A DNA stretch of 64,000 nt from Dyella thiooxydans (GCF_001641285.1 NZ_CP014841.1:2914001-2978000); one strand, 5' to 3'. Numbered from the stretch's first letter, positions 8,370 to 18,417 are shown. The notes: generated from the letters alone by a model not told the origin. Translations and numbers: made by a program.

Positions 8370-9740
8370 TCAGCCGCGGCCGGCGAGCAGAGCCAGCAGC
8401 GCTGCGCGCGGCAGCTTGCCGGTCTCGTTGCGGGGCAGGGCGTCGACCAGGCGCAGCGGTCGCGGCAGGAACAGCGGATCGATCGCCCCACGCAGGGCAT
8501 CGAGGATCCGCGCCTCGGTCAGTCCCGGTGCGACCGCAAGCGCGGCGATCCGGCGCACGCCGCCGGCGTCGGGCTCGTCCAGCTGCAGCACCACGCCGTC
8601 GCGCACGCCGGGGATGGCCAGCAGGCGCCGGGTGAGGTCGCCCAGCGAAGCCCGTTTGCCGGCGATCTCCAGCAGGTCGGCATGTCGTCCGCACAGCCGG
8701 AATGCCCGCCCCTCCTCGTGCAGGGTGACCAGGTCGGCCAACACCACCGGTGCGGCCAGCTGCGGCGCCTGGATCTGGGTGCCATCGGGCTGCGGGTGCA
8801 GGGAAACGCCGTCGTAGAGTCGCCACAGCTCCGATGCAGTGGGCTGACGCGTGGCGAAGACACAGGTCTCGGTCGAGCCGAATACCTCCAGCAATGGCGC
8901 CCCGTAGAGCTGCTCGGCCCGCGCAGCCAGCTCCGGCGGCATCGGCGCGGTCGCCGACAACATCGCCGCCAGCGGCGGCAGCGCCACGCCGGACTCGACC
9001 AGTGCGCGCAGGTGCACGGGGGTGATCACCAGCACCCGCGGCGCCGGCACGGCGGCGAGCGCGACGGCCACGTCAGCGGGAAAGAAGGGACGGCTGCCGC
9101 ACACCGCCACATCGCCGTGCAAGGGCAGCAGTACGGTCGTCTCCATGCCGTACATGTGTTGCGGCGGCACGGTCGCCACTACGTTGAACCGCTCGCCGAC
9201 GCGGTCGCGCAGCATGCGCAGGTTGCCTGCATTGCTGGCGTGGAAGCTGCGCCAGGTCTTCACGTGCGCGGCCGGGCGGCCGGTGGACCCGGACGTGTAG
9301 CCGATCGCCACCACCTGCTCGGCGTCGATCATCGGCCACTCATCCTCCCCAGCGCCGACCGGTGCCGGGAGCAAGGGCAGGCGGTGGTAATTCGGCGGTG
9401 TCGGCTCGAGCGGCAGTTCGCCCAGTGCGTAGCAACCGGGATGATCGGCCATCACCTCGTCGATGGCCCGCGGTGCGCGCGAGGAGGGCAGCAGGTTGGC
9501 CTGACCACGCAGGACGACGGCGCAGAACGCAACCAGGAAAGCGTAGCGCTCCTCGCACAGGTTCACGGCGGCCGCCGCGTCGGGCAGCTGGCTGGCGACG
9601 TGACGGACGTCAGCCAGGAACTGGCGTGCGTTCACCGGCGCGCCGTCCCGCCAGGCCACCGTACGCCATGGTCCGCTCCCGCCCAGCAGGGGAAGCCGCA
9701 GCGGCGATGCCTCCGGATTGAGATCGAAAACGGTGGACAA
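8370..9740 (-). CDS. AMP-forming acyl/aryl adenylate ligase
   Basis: A 456-residue member of the ANL superfamily. The ATP-binding loop YTSGSTGRPAAHVK lies at 148-161, the A5-type FGSTET motif near 288, and the C-terminal catalytic lysine motif ETGKLPR near 441. It is shorter than acetyl-CoA synthetases, like the ligases of aryl-polyene/xanthomonadin gene sets and stand-alone acyl-ACP synthetases. Its substrate cannot be read from sequence. It could supply the acyl-ACP activity missing from the MFS-acyltransferase fusion two genes downstream; this is inference. Confidence 0.85.
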   Translation of the reverse strand: MSTVFDLNPEASPLRLPLLGGSGPWRTVAWRDGAPVNARQFLADVRHVASQLPDAAAAVNLCEERYAFLVAFCAVVLRGQANLLPSSRAPRAIDEVMADHPGCYALGELPLEPTPPNYHRLPLLPAPVGAGEDEWPMIDAEQVVAIGYTSGSTGRPAAHVKTWRSFHASNAGNLRMLRDRVGERFNVVATVPPQHMYGMETTVLLPLHGDVAVCGSRPFFPADVAVALAAVPAPRVLVITPVHLRALVESGVALPPLAAMLSATAPMPPELAARAEQLYGAPLLEVFGSTETCVFATRQPTASELWRLYDGVSLHPQPDGTQIQAPQLAAPVVLADLVTLHEEGRAFRLCGRHADLLEIAGKRASLGDLTRRLLAIPGVRDGVVLQLDEPDAGGVRRIAALAVAPGLTEARILDALRGAIDPLFLPRPLRLVDALPRNETGKLPRAALLALLAGRG

Positions 9741-9892
9741 AACCGGTAGCTCCAGCGATGAAGGCCCCTATGGCCCGAAAAGGCGCAGCATGCCGGCCAC
9801 GCCCGAAGCGGACGTGAATGCCATGCGTCGCGTTGGCTGCCCGCTCGCCCCGGTCTCCGCACAGCGGGTCCGCGGGCGCCCCGGCGAGCAAC

Positions 9893-10465
9893 CTAGGCCC
9901 GGATGATAGCGCCGCTGAGCACGTCGCGGATGCTGCTGGGCGCTGCGTCGCCGCCCACGGGCGCCAGCAGCAGGCCGTCCGGGCCGTCCCCGAAATAGGC
10001 TACGACCTCCTGCGCCGTCCGCGCGGGCGGCTGATCGTGCGGGTTGGCGCTGGTGGAAACCAGCGCCCCGCCGAACGCCCGGCACAGCGCCGCGGCAGGC
10101 TCGTATGCCGTGACCCGTACGGCGATGCCTTCGTGGTCGCCGCATATCCACGGCGGCACGGCGGCTGAACGCGGAAACACCCAGGTATGCGGCCCCGGCC
10201 AACTTGCCCGGGCGACCTGCAGGCGCTCATCCGGCACTTGGTCGAGCGCAAGGTAGGGCTCGAGCTGGGCGAGGTCCGCGCCAATCAACAACACGCCCTG
10301 CCCGGGCGGCCGCTGCTTGAGCGCAAACACGCGCTCGCACGCCGCCAGGTTCTGCGGATCGCAGCCGAGGCCGAACACCGCCTCGGTGGGGTACGCCAGC
10401 ACGCCACCGGCCTTCAGCAGCGCGGCGGCGCCCTCGATCTCGCTCGCTCCGTAACGGTGCAGCAA
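9893..10465 (-). CDS. tsaC: Threonylcarbamoyl-AMP synthase (TsaC, YrdC/Sua5 family)
   Basis: It makes L-threonylcarbamoyl-AMP from threonine, bicarbonate and ATP for t6A modification at position 37 of ANN-decoding tRNAs. The 190-residue length fits the short TsaC form. Motifs visible are GGVLAYPTEAVFGLGCDP near residue 20 and VSTSANPHDQP near 140. The best start is TTG at 10465, five bases after the topA stop codon and with GGGGA upstream; reading further upstream would overlap topA. TopA-TsaC coupling is common in gammaproteobacteria. Confidence 0.9.
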   Translation of the reverse strand: MLHRYGASEIEGAAALLKAGGVLAYPTEAVFGLGCDPQNLAACERVFALKQRPPGQGVLLIGADLAQLEPYLALDQVPDERLQVARASWPGPHTWVFPRSAAVPPWICGDHEGIAVRVTAYEPAAALCRAFGGALVSTSANPHDQPPARTAQEVVAYFGDGPDGLLLAPVGGDAAPSSIRDVLSGAIIRA

Positions 10466-10470
10466 GCCGC

Positions 10471-12954
10471 TCAGTCCCCGCTCGACTTGGCGGCGGTCTT
10501 CTTCGCGGCCGCTTTCCTGGTGGCGGTCTTTTTCGCCGCGGTCTTCTTGGCGGCGGCTTTCTTCGCGGGAGCTTTCTTGGTCGTGGCCTTCTTCGCGGCC
10601 GGCGCCTTCTTCTCGGCGGTCTTCTTCGCCGCCGTCTTCTTGGCGAAGCGACCCTTCTTCACCGGCGCAGCCGCCAGCAGCTCCAGGCACTGTGCCTCGG
10701 TCAGGTCCTTCGGCTCGGTGTCCTTGGGGATGCGGGCGTTCTTCTCGCCATCGGTGATGTAGGCGCCGTAGCGGCCGTTGAGCACCTGCACGCCGTTGCC
10801 GAAATCCTGGATGACCCGGTTGGCGAGCATCTCCAGCTTCTCGGCGACGATCTGCAGCGCACGCGGCAGCTCGATGGTGTACGGGTCGTCCTCGGGCTTG
10901 AGTGAGGCGTAGGTCGAGCCCTGCTTCACGAACGGCCCGAAGCGGCCGATGCCCACGCTGACCTCGTCGCCGTTCTCCGCCTGACCCAGCTTGCGCGGCA
11001 GCTTGAACAGCTCCAGCGCCTGCTCCAGGGTGATGGTGTGCATGCTCTGGCCGGGACGCAGGCTGGCGAACTGCAGCTTCTCGTCGGTGTCCTTGTCGCC
11101 GATCTGCGCGTACGGCCCATAGCGACCCAGCCGCACCGAGACCGGCTTGCCGGACTTCGGGTCGGTACCCAGCTCGCGCGCGCCGGTCGCCTCGCTGCGG
11201 TCGACCGACTCGGTCTTTTCGTCCACCTGCTGCTTGAACGGCTGCCAGAACCGCTCCATCAGCGGCACCCAGGCTTCCTCGCCGCGACTCACCGCATCGA
11301 GCTCGTCCTCGAGCTTGGCGGTGAAGTCGTAGTCGACGTAGCGGGTGAAATGCTGCACCAGGAACTTGCCCACCGCGCGACCGACGTCGGTCGGCTTGAA
11401 GCGACGGCTGTCCAGCAGCACGTACTCGCGGTTGAGCAGCACCTGGATGATGCTGGCATAAGTCGAGGGGCGGCCGATGCCGTATTCCTCCAGCGCCTTC
11501 ACCAGGCTCGCTTCCGAATAGCGCGGCGGCGGCTCGGTGAAATGCTGGTCGGCGAGGATGTCGGCCAGGGCCACCTGCTCGCCCTTGGCCAGCCGCGGCA
11601 GGCGGCGGCCTTCGTCGTCGTCCTCGGCATTCTTCTGGTCGCGACCTTCCTCGTACACGGCCAGGAAGCCCGGATCGATCACCGTGGTACCGGTGGCGCG
11701 GAACGCCGCCGGACCGCCGGAAGCATCCGGCAGGGCGAAGTCCACCGAGACCGTGTTGAGGGTGGCGTGGATCATCTGGCAGGCGACGGTACGCTTCCAG
11801 ATCAGCTCGTACAGCTTGCGCTGCTCGTCGTTGAGGAACGAGGCCACCTCGCGCGGCGTGCGCATCGCCGAGGTCGGGCGGATCGCCTCGTGGGCCTCCT
11901 GCGCGTTCTTGGCCTTGGACTTGTACGCCTGGGGATGGTCCGGCAGCGCCTTGGCCCCGAAATCGCGGGCGATCAGCTGGCGCAGCTCGACCACCGCGTC
12001 CTCGGCCAGCGCGACCGAGTCGGTACGCATGTAGCTGATCAGGCCGACGTTGCCCTCGCTGCCGAGCGACACGCCCTCGTACAGGCCCTGCGCCACCTTC
12101 ATCGTGCGGCTGGTGGAGAAGCCCAGCTTGCGCGCGGCCTCCTGCTGCAGCGTGGAGGTGGTGAACGGGGGAGCGGGGCGACGCTTGCGCTCCTTCGAAC
12201 CGACCTCGCTCACCGTCAGGCGGCCATGGGCGGCCTCCTTCAGCGCGGCGCGGGCGGCCATCGCGTCGGCTTCGTTGGTGAGGTCGAACTGCTCGAACTT
12301 CTTGCCGTTGAGCTGGGTCAGGCGGGCGCTGAAGTCGGCGTCGGGATGCTTCAGCTGGGCCTCGACCGTCCAGTACTCACGGGCGACGAAGGCTTCGATC
12401 TCCTCCTCCCGCTCGACGATCATGCGCAGTGCCGGGCTCTGCACGCGGCCGGCGGACAAGCCGCGCTGCACCTTGCGCCAAAGCACCGGCGACAGGTTGA
12501 AACCGACCAGGTAGTCCAGCGCGCGGCGCGCCTGCTGGGCGTCGACCATATCGTGCGACAGCTGCCGCGGCTCGGCCACCGCGGCCTTGATCGCCTTCGG
12601 CGTGATCTCGGAGAACACCACCCGGTGCATGCGCTTGCCCTCGACCAGGCCACGCTCCTTCAGGATCTCGCTGATGTGCCAGCTGATCGCCTCGCCCTCG
12701 CGATCCAAGTCGGTCGCGAGGTAGATGTCATCGGCCGCCTTGGCCGCCTTGGCGATCGCGTCGACGTGCTTTTCGTTGCGCTCGATCACCTCGTACTTCA
12801 TCGCGAAGTCGTGTTCGGTATCGACCGCCCCCTCCTTCGGCTTCAGATCGCGCACATGGCCGTAGGAGGCGAGGACCTGGAAGTCCTTGCCGAGGTATTT
12901 GTTGATCGTCTTGGCCTTTGCAGGGGACTCGACGATAAGCAGGTTTTTTGCCAT
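10471..12954 (-). CDS. topA: DNA topoisomerase I (TopA) with basic C-terminal tail
   Basis: A type IA topoisomerase that relaxes negative supercoils. The 827-residue protein starts MAKNLLIVESPAKAKTINKY (Toprim domain with the catalytic Glu of VESPAK). The active-site tyrosine lies in GLISYMRTDSVAL near residue 310. The C-terminal half carries Toprim_Crpt repeats (FVKQGSTYASLKPEDDPYTI and GRYGAYITDG) instead of four-Cys zinc fingers. The last 55 or so residues are a Lys/Ala/Thr-rich tail (KKTAAKKT repeats) like histone H1, probably unstructured DNA-binding sequence. It is followed at 5 bp by tsaC. Confidence 0.97.
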   Translation of the reverse strand: MAKNLLIVESPAKAKTINKYLGKDFQVLASYGHVRDLKPKEGAVDTEHDFAMKYEVIERNEKHVDAIAKAAKAADDIYLATDLDREGEAISWHISEILKERGLVEGKRMHRVVFSEITPKAIKAAVAEPRQLSHDMVDAQQARRALDYLVGFNLSPVLWRKVQRGLSAGRVQSPALRMIVEREEEIEAFVAREYWTVEAQLKHPDADFSARLTQLNGKKFEQFDLTNEADAMAARAALKEAAHGRLTVSEVGSKERKRRPAPPFTTSTLQQEAARKLGFSTSRTMKVAQGLYEGVSLGSEGNVGLISYMRTDSVALAEDAVVELRQLIARDFGAKALPDHPQAYKSKAKNAQEAHEAIRPTSAMRTPREVASFLNDEQRKLYELIWKRTVACQMIHATLNTVSVDFALPDASGGPAAFRATGTTVIDPGFLAVYEEGRDQKNAEDDDEGRRLPRLAKGEQVALADILADQHFTEPPPRYSEASLVKALEEYGIGRPSTYASIIQVLLNREYVLLDSRRFKPTDVGRAVGKFLVQHFTRYVDYDFTAKLEDELDAVSRGEEAWVPLMERFWQPFKQQVDEKTESVDRSEATGARELGTDPKSGKPVSVRLGRYGPYAQIGDKDTDEKLQFASLRPGQSMHTITLEQALELFKLPRKLGQAENGDEVSVGIGRFGPFVKQGSTYASLKPEDDPYTIELPRALQIVAEKLEMLANRVIQDFGNGVQVLNGRYGAYITDGEKNARIPKDTEPKDLTEAQCLELLAAAPVKKGRFAKKTAAKKTAEKKAPAAKKATTKKAPAKKAAAKKTAAKKTATRKAAAKKTAAKSSGD

Positions 12955-13076
12955 GTGGCAGGGATATCCAAAGGGGAATTACCGTCGCCGTGCGACGGAC
13001 ACATATATCTAGTTGAGCCATGCGGCTGCGACGACTGTCAAGCCGAACTGTCGGAAAGTGAGGCAGGACGCCGGAT

Positions 13077-14198
13077 TCAGGGGGCCAGACGCTGGTAGCG
13101 ATTGCCGGGCAGGGCGCCGATCCGCCCCTCCAGCTCCAGCAGCAGCAGACGCGCCGACAGCTCGGAGGCCGGTGTGCCCAGACGCGCCACCAGCTGGTCC
13201 AGCGCGACCGGGTCGTGACCCAGGGCTGCCATCAGGGTATCGTCCACCGCCTCGGTCGGGGTCTCGCCGATCGGCGCATCGGGTGACTCCCCGCCCAGCC
13301 GGGCAGCCAGATCGGCACCAAGCGCCCGTGCGGCCGGCCCCAGTGCCTCGATCACCTCGCCCGGCTCCTCCACCAGGCGGGCACCGTCGCGGATCAGCTG
13401 GTGGCTGCCACGCGCCAGCGGGTGGTGGATCGATCCGGGCAGGGCGAACACCTCGCGCCCCTGTTCGGCTGCCAGACGCGCGGTGATCAACGAACCCGAG
13501 CGCAGACCCGCCTCGACCACCAGGGTACCCAGAGCCAACCCTGCGATCAGGCGATTGCGGCGGGGAAAATGATCGGCCCGGGCCGGCGTGCCGGGCGGAA
13601 ATTCGCTGACCAGCGCGCCCTGCTCGACGATGCGGCGGGCGAGGGCATGGTGTTTGCGCGGATAGACCCGGTCGGCCCCGGTGCCGACCACCGCCACGGT
13701 CGGCAGGCCGGCATCCAGCGCGGCGGCATGGGCAGCCCCGTCGATGCCATCGGCCATGCCGCTGGTCACCAGCAACCCGGCCTGCCCCAGCGCGCGAGCG
13801 AAGGCGCGCGCGTTGGCCAGACCACCAGGGCTGGCCTGGCGCGCTCCGACGATGGCGATCTGCGGCAACAGCAGCAGGGAAGCGTCGCCCGCCACGAACA
13901 GCGCCGCGGGTGGCTGCGGGATGGTCTCCAGTGGCGGCGGGAAATCCGCATCGGTACAGCAGAGCAGCCGGCGACCGGGATGCGCCAGCCAGAGCAGATC
14001 CTCATCCAGTCGCGCCTGGTCCGGACGGCGCAGCCAGTCCCGCGCCCCGGCCTCGGCCGGAACGGAGCCCCGGACGATCCGATCGAGCGCGTTCGCGATA
14101 TCTCCGCCGGCATCGGCCAGACGTGTGCGCAATCCACCGGGCCCCAGCCCCGGGCACCTGAGTGCCAACAGCCAGGCGCGCAATTGATCCTCGTCCAT
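13077..14198 (-). CDS. dprA: DNA-processing protein DprA (Smf)
   Basis: DprA binds incoming single-stranded DNA and loads RecA during natural transformation. The 373-residue protein has an N-terminal helical/SAM-like region and a Rossmann DprA domain (IAIVGARQASPGGLANARAF; VTSGMADGIDGAAHAAAL; VVGTGADRVYPRKHH; FPRRNRLIAGLA). A C-terminal winged-helix segment at about 310-370 matches DprA_WH. The Smg (DUF494) gene often found between dprA and topA is absent; the 122-bp gap cannot hold it. Confidence 0.95.
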   Translation of the reverse strand: MDEDQLRAWLLALRCPGLGPGGLRTRLADAGGDIANALDRIVRGSVPAEAGARDWLRRPDQARLDEDLLWLAHPGRRLLCCTDADFPPPLETIPQPPAALFVAGDASLLLLPQIAIVGARQASPGGLANARAFARALGQAGLLVTSGMADGIDGAAHAAALDAGLPTVAVVGTGADRVYPRKHHALARRIVEQGALVSEFPPGTPARADHFPRRNRLIAGLALGTLVVEAGLRSGSLITARLAAEQGREVFALPGSIHHPLARGSHQLIRDGARLVEEPGEVIEALGPAARALGADLAARLGGESPDAPIGETPTEAVDDTLMAALGHDPVALDQLVARLGTPASELSARLLLLELEGRIGALPGNRYQRLAP

Positions 14199-14228
14199 CC
14201 GGCAAGTCTAAGCGGCAGACCAAAAGCA

Positions 14229-14253
14229 GACGGCGCGGCAAAGCCGCGCCGTC
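14229..14253 (-). terminator. Rho-independent terminator of the LysM gene
   Basis: GACGGCGCGGC and GCCGCGCCGTC form a perfect 11-bp stem with a 3-nt loop. Read on the minus strand it is followed by TGCTTTTGG, a short T-run. It lies between the LysM gene and dprA and would separate their transcription. Confidence 0.65.
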
Positions 14254-14286
14254 GTGTGGTCCTGCACCGACCGTTCAGTCGATGAC

Positions 14287-15402
14287 TTACTCGGGCATGC
14301 GCAGCGTGTCGCGGTTCTTGACTGGCTTGAGGCTGTCCATGATCAGCGCGTAGCTGACCTTGTCGAAGGTGCGGAACACCATGACATGGCCGGCGAACTC
14401 CTCCGGCAGGGTCACCTTCGGCGAGGTGCCGCGATCCCAGCTGTCGCCGGCGACGTCGTCGGCGATGGTCTCGCCGGGTTGCCAAACGGCGTAGGTCTGG
14501 CCGTTCTCGACACCGTCCTGCTTGCCGATCGACAGCGCGACCACCTGCAGCTTGCCGTCCGCTTCCAGCGCGTCGGCGATGTCGATCACCCGGGCGTTCT
14601 GCGGCACGCTCTTGGGCGCATGCGGGTAGTAGTAGGCGTCGTAAGGCTGATCGTCGATCGGCATCACGCGGTCGCCCTTGCGGACCTCCCGCGTGGAGTC
14701 GAGCAGCAGCAGGGTGGAGACGTCGCCCGTACGCAGCGTCTCGGCCGTACCGATCACGGTGACTTCGATACCCAGATCGTCACCGCGGCCATAGTGGCCG
14801 TCATTGCGGAAGTCCTCGGACCAGGGACCACGCACCGTGGCCACATTCGCGTCGAGCGGATGCGCGACCAGATCACGGTCATCGCCCTTGCCGTAGCCGC
14901 GGAAGACATGCGTCGGTCGAACGATGGCCCAGCGCTGCCCAGGCTGGGAATTCAGGTTGCGCACGTAGACGTTCTGCCCCGGCGCACCGGCCAGCCGCGC
15001 TTCTTCCAGGCCCACCACGTAGGGGGTGGAATTCAGCTCGTCCGAATTCACCACCCGCATGTCCTTGAGGAACATGCTCAGGTCGGACAGCGGAATGGCC
15101 GGAACCGGCTCCTCGCCCGCATGCACGCCCGGCTCCAGCTTCAGCGAGGGGCCGTTGATGAAGGACAGGTTGAGGACATCACCCGGATAGATCAGGTGCG
15201 GGTTGTGCACCTGCGGGTTGGCCTGCCAGATCTCCGGCCACAGCCAGGGCTTGGACAGGAACTTGGCGGAAATGCCCCAAAGGGTGTCGCCCCGGTGCAC
15301 GGTGTAGGTGTCAGGATGACTGGCCCGGAGCTGGGCTCCGGCGGCATAAACGGCAACCGTCACCAGCATGCCTGCCAGCAGTCCGATGGACTTCTTGATC
15401 AT
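14287..15402 (-). CDS. LysM-domain periplasmic protein
   Basis: A 371-residue exported protein. A signal peptide is clear at the N-terminus (MIKKSIGLLAGMLVTVAVYA). One LysM peptidoglycan-binding domain follows at about 34-84 (YTVHRGDTLWGISAKFLSKP to YPGDVLNL). The rest is a beta-rich region without recognised catalytic residues. Orthologues of this length sit next to dprA in many gammaproteobacteria. It probably anchors to the cell wall; its role is unknown. It is transcribed divergently from def. Confidence 0.88.
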   Translation of the reverse strand: MIKKSIGLLAGMLVTVAVYAAGAQLRASHPDTYTVHRGDTLWGISAKFLSKPWLWPEIWQANPQVHNPHLIYPGDVLNLSFINGPSLKLEPGVHAGEEPVPAIPLSDLSMFLKDMRVVNSDELNSTPYVVGLEEARLAGAPGQNVYVRNLNSQPGQRWAIVRPTHVFRGYGKGDDRDLVAHPLDANVATVRGPWSEDFRNDGHYGRGDDLGIEVTVIGTAETLRTGDVSTLLLLDSTREVRKGDRVMPIDDQPYDAYYYPHAPKSVPQNARVIDIADALEADGKLQVVALSIGKQDGVENGQTYAVWQPGETIADDVAGDSWDRGTSPKVTLPEEFAGHVMVFRTFDKVSYALIMDSLKPVKNRDTLRMPE

Positions 15403-15589
15403 ATGCGGGAATCCCCCTCCCCCGGTGCAGTCGCGAGTGTAACCGAACGGTTAAGCCACGCAACTGGAGCCAGTTGGCAAAACTGTCTGCCTTACGCGGG
15501 CTTGCCGACGTACAATAAACCGTATTCTAGATCGCGGCCGGCATGGGTTTTCGCCACTTTGCCCGCATTTCCGGCGTCGAGGTGAGCTT

Positions 15590-16099
15590 ATGTCCGTTCT
15601 CAACATCATTGAATTCCCCGATCCCCGCCTGCGCGTGCGCGCCGAGCCGGTAACCCGTTTCGACGCCGAGCTGAAGCAGTTCGTCGCCGACATGTTCGAA
15701 ACCATGTATGCCGCCAACGGCGTCGGCCTGGCCGCGACCCAGGTCGCGGTGAGCCAGCAGGTGCTGGTCGCCGACATGAGCGAGGAACGCAACCAGCCGC
15801 TGGCGCTGATCAACCCGGAAATCCTGGAGAAGACCGGCACCCAGGTCTACCAGGAAGGCTGCCTGTCGTTCCCCGGCATCTTCGCCGACGTCACCCGTGC
15901 GCTGAAGGTCAAGGTCAAGGCGCACGACGCGGATGGCAAGGAAGTGGTGATGGACATCGAGGGTCCGCTGGCCGTATGCATCCAGCACGAGATGGACCAT
16001 CTGGCCGGCAAGGTCTTCGTCGACTACCTCTCGCCGCTGAAGCGCTCGATGCTGCTCAAGCGGATGGAGAAGCAGCGCAAGCAGGCGGCCAGCGCTTGA
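15590..16099 (+). CDS. def: Peptide deformylase (Def)
   Basis: It removes the N-formyl group from nascent proteins. The 169-residue protein has the three metal-site motifs: GVGLAATQ at 44-51, EGCLS at 89-93 with C91 as ligand, and QHEMDHL at 132-138 with H133, H137 and the catalytic Glu. It is the first gene of an overlapping def-fmt-rsmB operon. A candidate -10 box, TATTCT, lies at 15523-15528, but the matching -35 is unclear. Confidence 0.97.
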   Translation: MSVLNIIEFPDPRLRVRAEPVTRFDAELKQFVADMFETMYAANGVGLAATQVAVSQQVLVADMSEERNQPLALINPEILEKTGTQVYQEGCLSFPGIFADVTRALKVKVKAHDADGKEVVMDIEGPLAVCIQHEMDHLAGKVFVDYLSPLKRSMLLKRMEKQRKQAASA

Positions 16100-17040
16100 G
16101 TGCACCGGCCCCGCTGCGCATCGTCTTCGCCGGCACCCCCGAATTCTCCGTTCCCTGTCTCGCCGCCTGCCGCACCAGCGGCGCCGAGGTGGTGGCCGCG
16201 TACACCCAGCCGGACCGACCGGCTGGTCGCGGGCGCAAGCTCACTCCCAGCCCGGTGAAACAGGCCGCGCTGGAGGCCGGCATACCCGTCGAACAGCCCG
16301 AGTCGTTGAGGGACACCTCCGCGCGCGAGCGGCTGGCCGCCTACGCCCCGGACCTGATGGTGGTGGTCGCCTACGGCCTGATCCTGCCGCGCAAGGTGCT
16401 GGCGATCCCCCGCCTGGGCTGCTGGAACGTCCACGCCAGCCTGCTGCCGCGCTGGCGCGGGGCGGCACCGATCCAGCGCGCGATCCTCGCCGGTGATGCC
16501 GAGAGCGGCGTCGACCTGATGCAGATGGAAGCCGGGCTGGATACCGGCCCGGTGCTGCTGGAGCGGCGCACGCCGATCAGTGGCGACGACACCGGCGGCA
16601 GCCTGCACGACCGGCTTGCCGCCCTGGGCGCCGGCATACTGGCCGAAGGACTGCGCCGGGTCATGGCCGGCGAAACCCTGACTGCCACGCCGCAACCGGA
16701 AGCCGGCGTCACCTACGCGCACAAGCTGGACAAGGCCGAGGCACTGCTGGACTTCACCCGGCCCGCGATCGAGCTGGAGCGGCAGGTCCGTGCCTTCGAT
16801 CCCTGGCCGGTCGCCGAGGGCGAGATCGCCGGCGAGCGGGTGCGGGTGTGGGGCGCCCGCGCGATTGACACCGCGCCCAGCGCCGCGGCGGGCACCGTGC
16901 TCGCCGCCGGCCGCGACGGCATCGACATCGCCTGCGGCGGTGGCGCCCTGCGGGTTACCGCGATCCAGCGCGCCGGCGGCAAGCGCATCAGCGCGTCGGA
17001 CTACCTCAACGCCCGCGCCGAGCTGCGCACGCCGCGATGA
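16096..17040 (+). CDS. fmt: Methionyl-tRNA formyltransferase (Fmt)
   Basis: Fmt formylates initiator Met-tRNA with 10-formyl-THF. The 314-residue protein shows the formyltransferase core ([14 protein letters not shown] near the start; the [20 protein letters not shown] catalytic segment near 110) and the C-terminal Fmt_C domain. The likely start is TTG at 16096, which shares TTGA with the def stop codon; the only nearby GTG is out of frame. The tight overlap implies translational coupling to def. Confidence 0.95.
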   Translation: MSAPAPLRIVFAGTPEFSVPCLAACRTSGAEVVAAYTQPDRPAGRGRKLTPSPVKQAALEAGIPVEQPESLRDTSARERLAAYAPDLMVVVAYGLILPRKVLAIPRLGCWNVHASLLPRWRGAAPIQRAILAGDAESGVDLMQMEAGLDTGPVLLERRTPISGDDTGGSLHDRLAALGAGILAEGLRRVMAGETLTATPQPEAGVTYAHKLDKAEALLDFTRPAIELERQVRAFDPWPVAEGEIAGERVRVWGARAIDTAPSAAAGTVLAAGRDGIDIACGGGALRVTAIQRAGGKRISASDYLNARAELRTPR

Positions 17041-18344
17041 AGCCGGACACCCGCGCGCTGGCCGCCGGCGGCCTCGCCGAGATCGCCCTGCGCGGCGCCT
17101 CGCTGCGCGAGGTGATGGAACGCAGCGCACCGCGCCTGCCCGACCCGCGCGACCGCGCGCTGCTGATGGCCCTGCTCAGTGAAGGTGCGCGCTGGTGGCT
17201 TCGCTACGACGCGGCGCTGGGCGAGTTGCTGGCCAAACCGCTCAAGCGCAAGGAGCCGGCGATCCACGCCCTGCTGGTGCTGGGCCTGGTGCAACTGGAG
17301 GTACTGGAGCTGGAGGACTACGCCGCCGTCGCCGCCACGGTCGAGGCAACCCGTGCTCTGAAACGCCCGGCGCTGGCCGGACTGGTCAACGCGGTGCTTC
17401 GCCGCTGGCAGCGCGAGCGCGACGCGCGCCTGGCCCGGCTGGACGCGCAGCCGGCGACCCGTCACGCCCATCCGGACTGGCTCGCCGCCGCGCTGGCGAC
17501 CGACTGGCCGGCGCAGGCCGAGGCGGTGATGGTCGCCGACAACCGCGAGCCGCCGCTGATGCTGCGCGCGAACCGCCGCTACGGCGAGCGCGACGCATTG
17601 ATCGCCGCGCTGCGCGGCGTCGGGCAGGCGGCCGAGACCCACCCCTGGCTGGCCGACGGCGTCGTGCTGCCGCACAGCACCGACGTGACCCGCCTGCCGG
17701 GCTTTGCCGAAGGCGCGTTCGCGGTGCAGGACGGCGCCGCCCAGGTCGCCACCGACCTCGTCGATGCCCGCGACGGCCAGCGCGTGCTCGACGCCTGCGC
17801 CGCGCCGGGCGGCAAGGCCTGCCACCTGCTCGAGCGTGCGGACGTGGAGCTCACGGCACTGGAGAGGGACGAGCACCGCGCCACCCGCATCCGGCAGAAC
17901 CTGGAGCGGCTGCAGCTGTCGGCGAAGCTGATCGTGGGCGACGCCGGCGATCCCGCCGCATGGTGGGACGGCCGGCCGTTCGACCGCATCCTCATCGACG
18001 CGCCGTGTTCCGCCTCGGGCGTGCTGCGCCGGCGGCCGGACGTGCGCCTGCATCGGCGCGAGAGCGACATCGCCGAACTCGGCGTGCAGCAGCGACGCAT
18101 CCTGCACGCGCTGTGGCCACTGCTGACACCGGGCGGACGGCTGGTCTACGCCACCTGTTCGCTGCTTCGCGCGGAAAACGAGACGGTAGTCGCCGAGCTG
18201 CTCGCCGCACAGGCCGATGCCGAGGCGGTGCCGTTCGAGCTGCCCGTGGGCCAGCGCGCCGCCGTGGGCTGGCAGATCCTGCCCGGCGACGGCGATCTTG
18301 ACGGCATGTACTACGCCGTCCTGCGCAAACGCCCCCGACCCTGA
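17037..18344 (+). CDS. rsmB: 16S rRNA (cytosine(967)-C(5))-methyltransferase (RsmB)
   Basis: A 435-residue enzyme with an N-terminal NusB-like RNA-binding domain (about 1-135) and a SAM-dependent methyltransferase domain. The SAM motif is [17 protein letters not shown]. The two catalytic cysteines lie in DAPCSASGV and YATCSLL. The ATG overlaps the fmt stop codon (ATGA). It closes the def-fmt-rsmB operon; the trkA gene that often follows in gammaproteobacteria is replaced here by glycan genes. Confidence 0.95.
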   Translation: MKPDTRALAAGGLAEIALRGASLREVMERSAPRLPDPRDRALLMALLSEGARWWLRYDAALGELLAKPLKRKEPAIHALLVLGLVQLEVLELEDYAAVAATVEATRALKRPALAGLVNAVLRRWQRERDARLARLDAQPATRHAHPDWLAAALATDWPAQAEAVMVADNREPPLMLRANRRYGERDALIAALRGVGQAAETHPWLADGVVLPHSTDVTRLPGFAEGAFAVQDGAAQVATDLVDARDGQRVLDACAAPGGKACHLLERADVELTALERDEHRATRIRQNLERLQLSAKLIVGDAGDPAAWWDGRPFDRILIDAPCSASGVLRRRPDVRLHRRESDIAELGVQQRRILHALWPLLTPGGRLVYATCSLLRAENETVVAELLAAQADAEAVPFELPVGQRAAVGWQILPGDGDLDGMYYAVLRKRPRP

Positions 18345-18417
18345 TGGCCAGCCACGATCCCCGGGCGGGCGGCTATGCTTGCCCGGTTGCCTGCCGTTCG
18401 ATGGAAGCGTCCCCGCT

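Noticed and set aside
9893-10690. A longer form of TsaC reaching into topA
   Set aside because: The extra N-terminus is Glu/Lys-rich, a shadow of the topA tail. Family length and a TTG start just after topA favour the short form.
11038-13098. A 686-codon open frame antisense to topA
   Set aside because: Composition is typical of antisense GC-rich frames and topA is unmistakable on the other strand.
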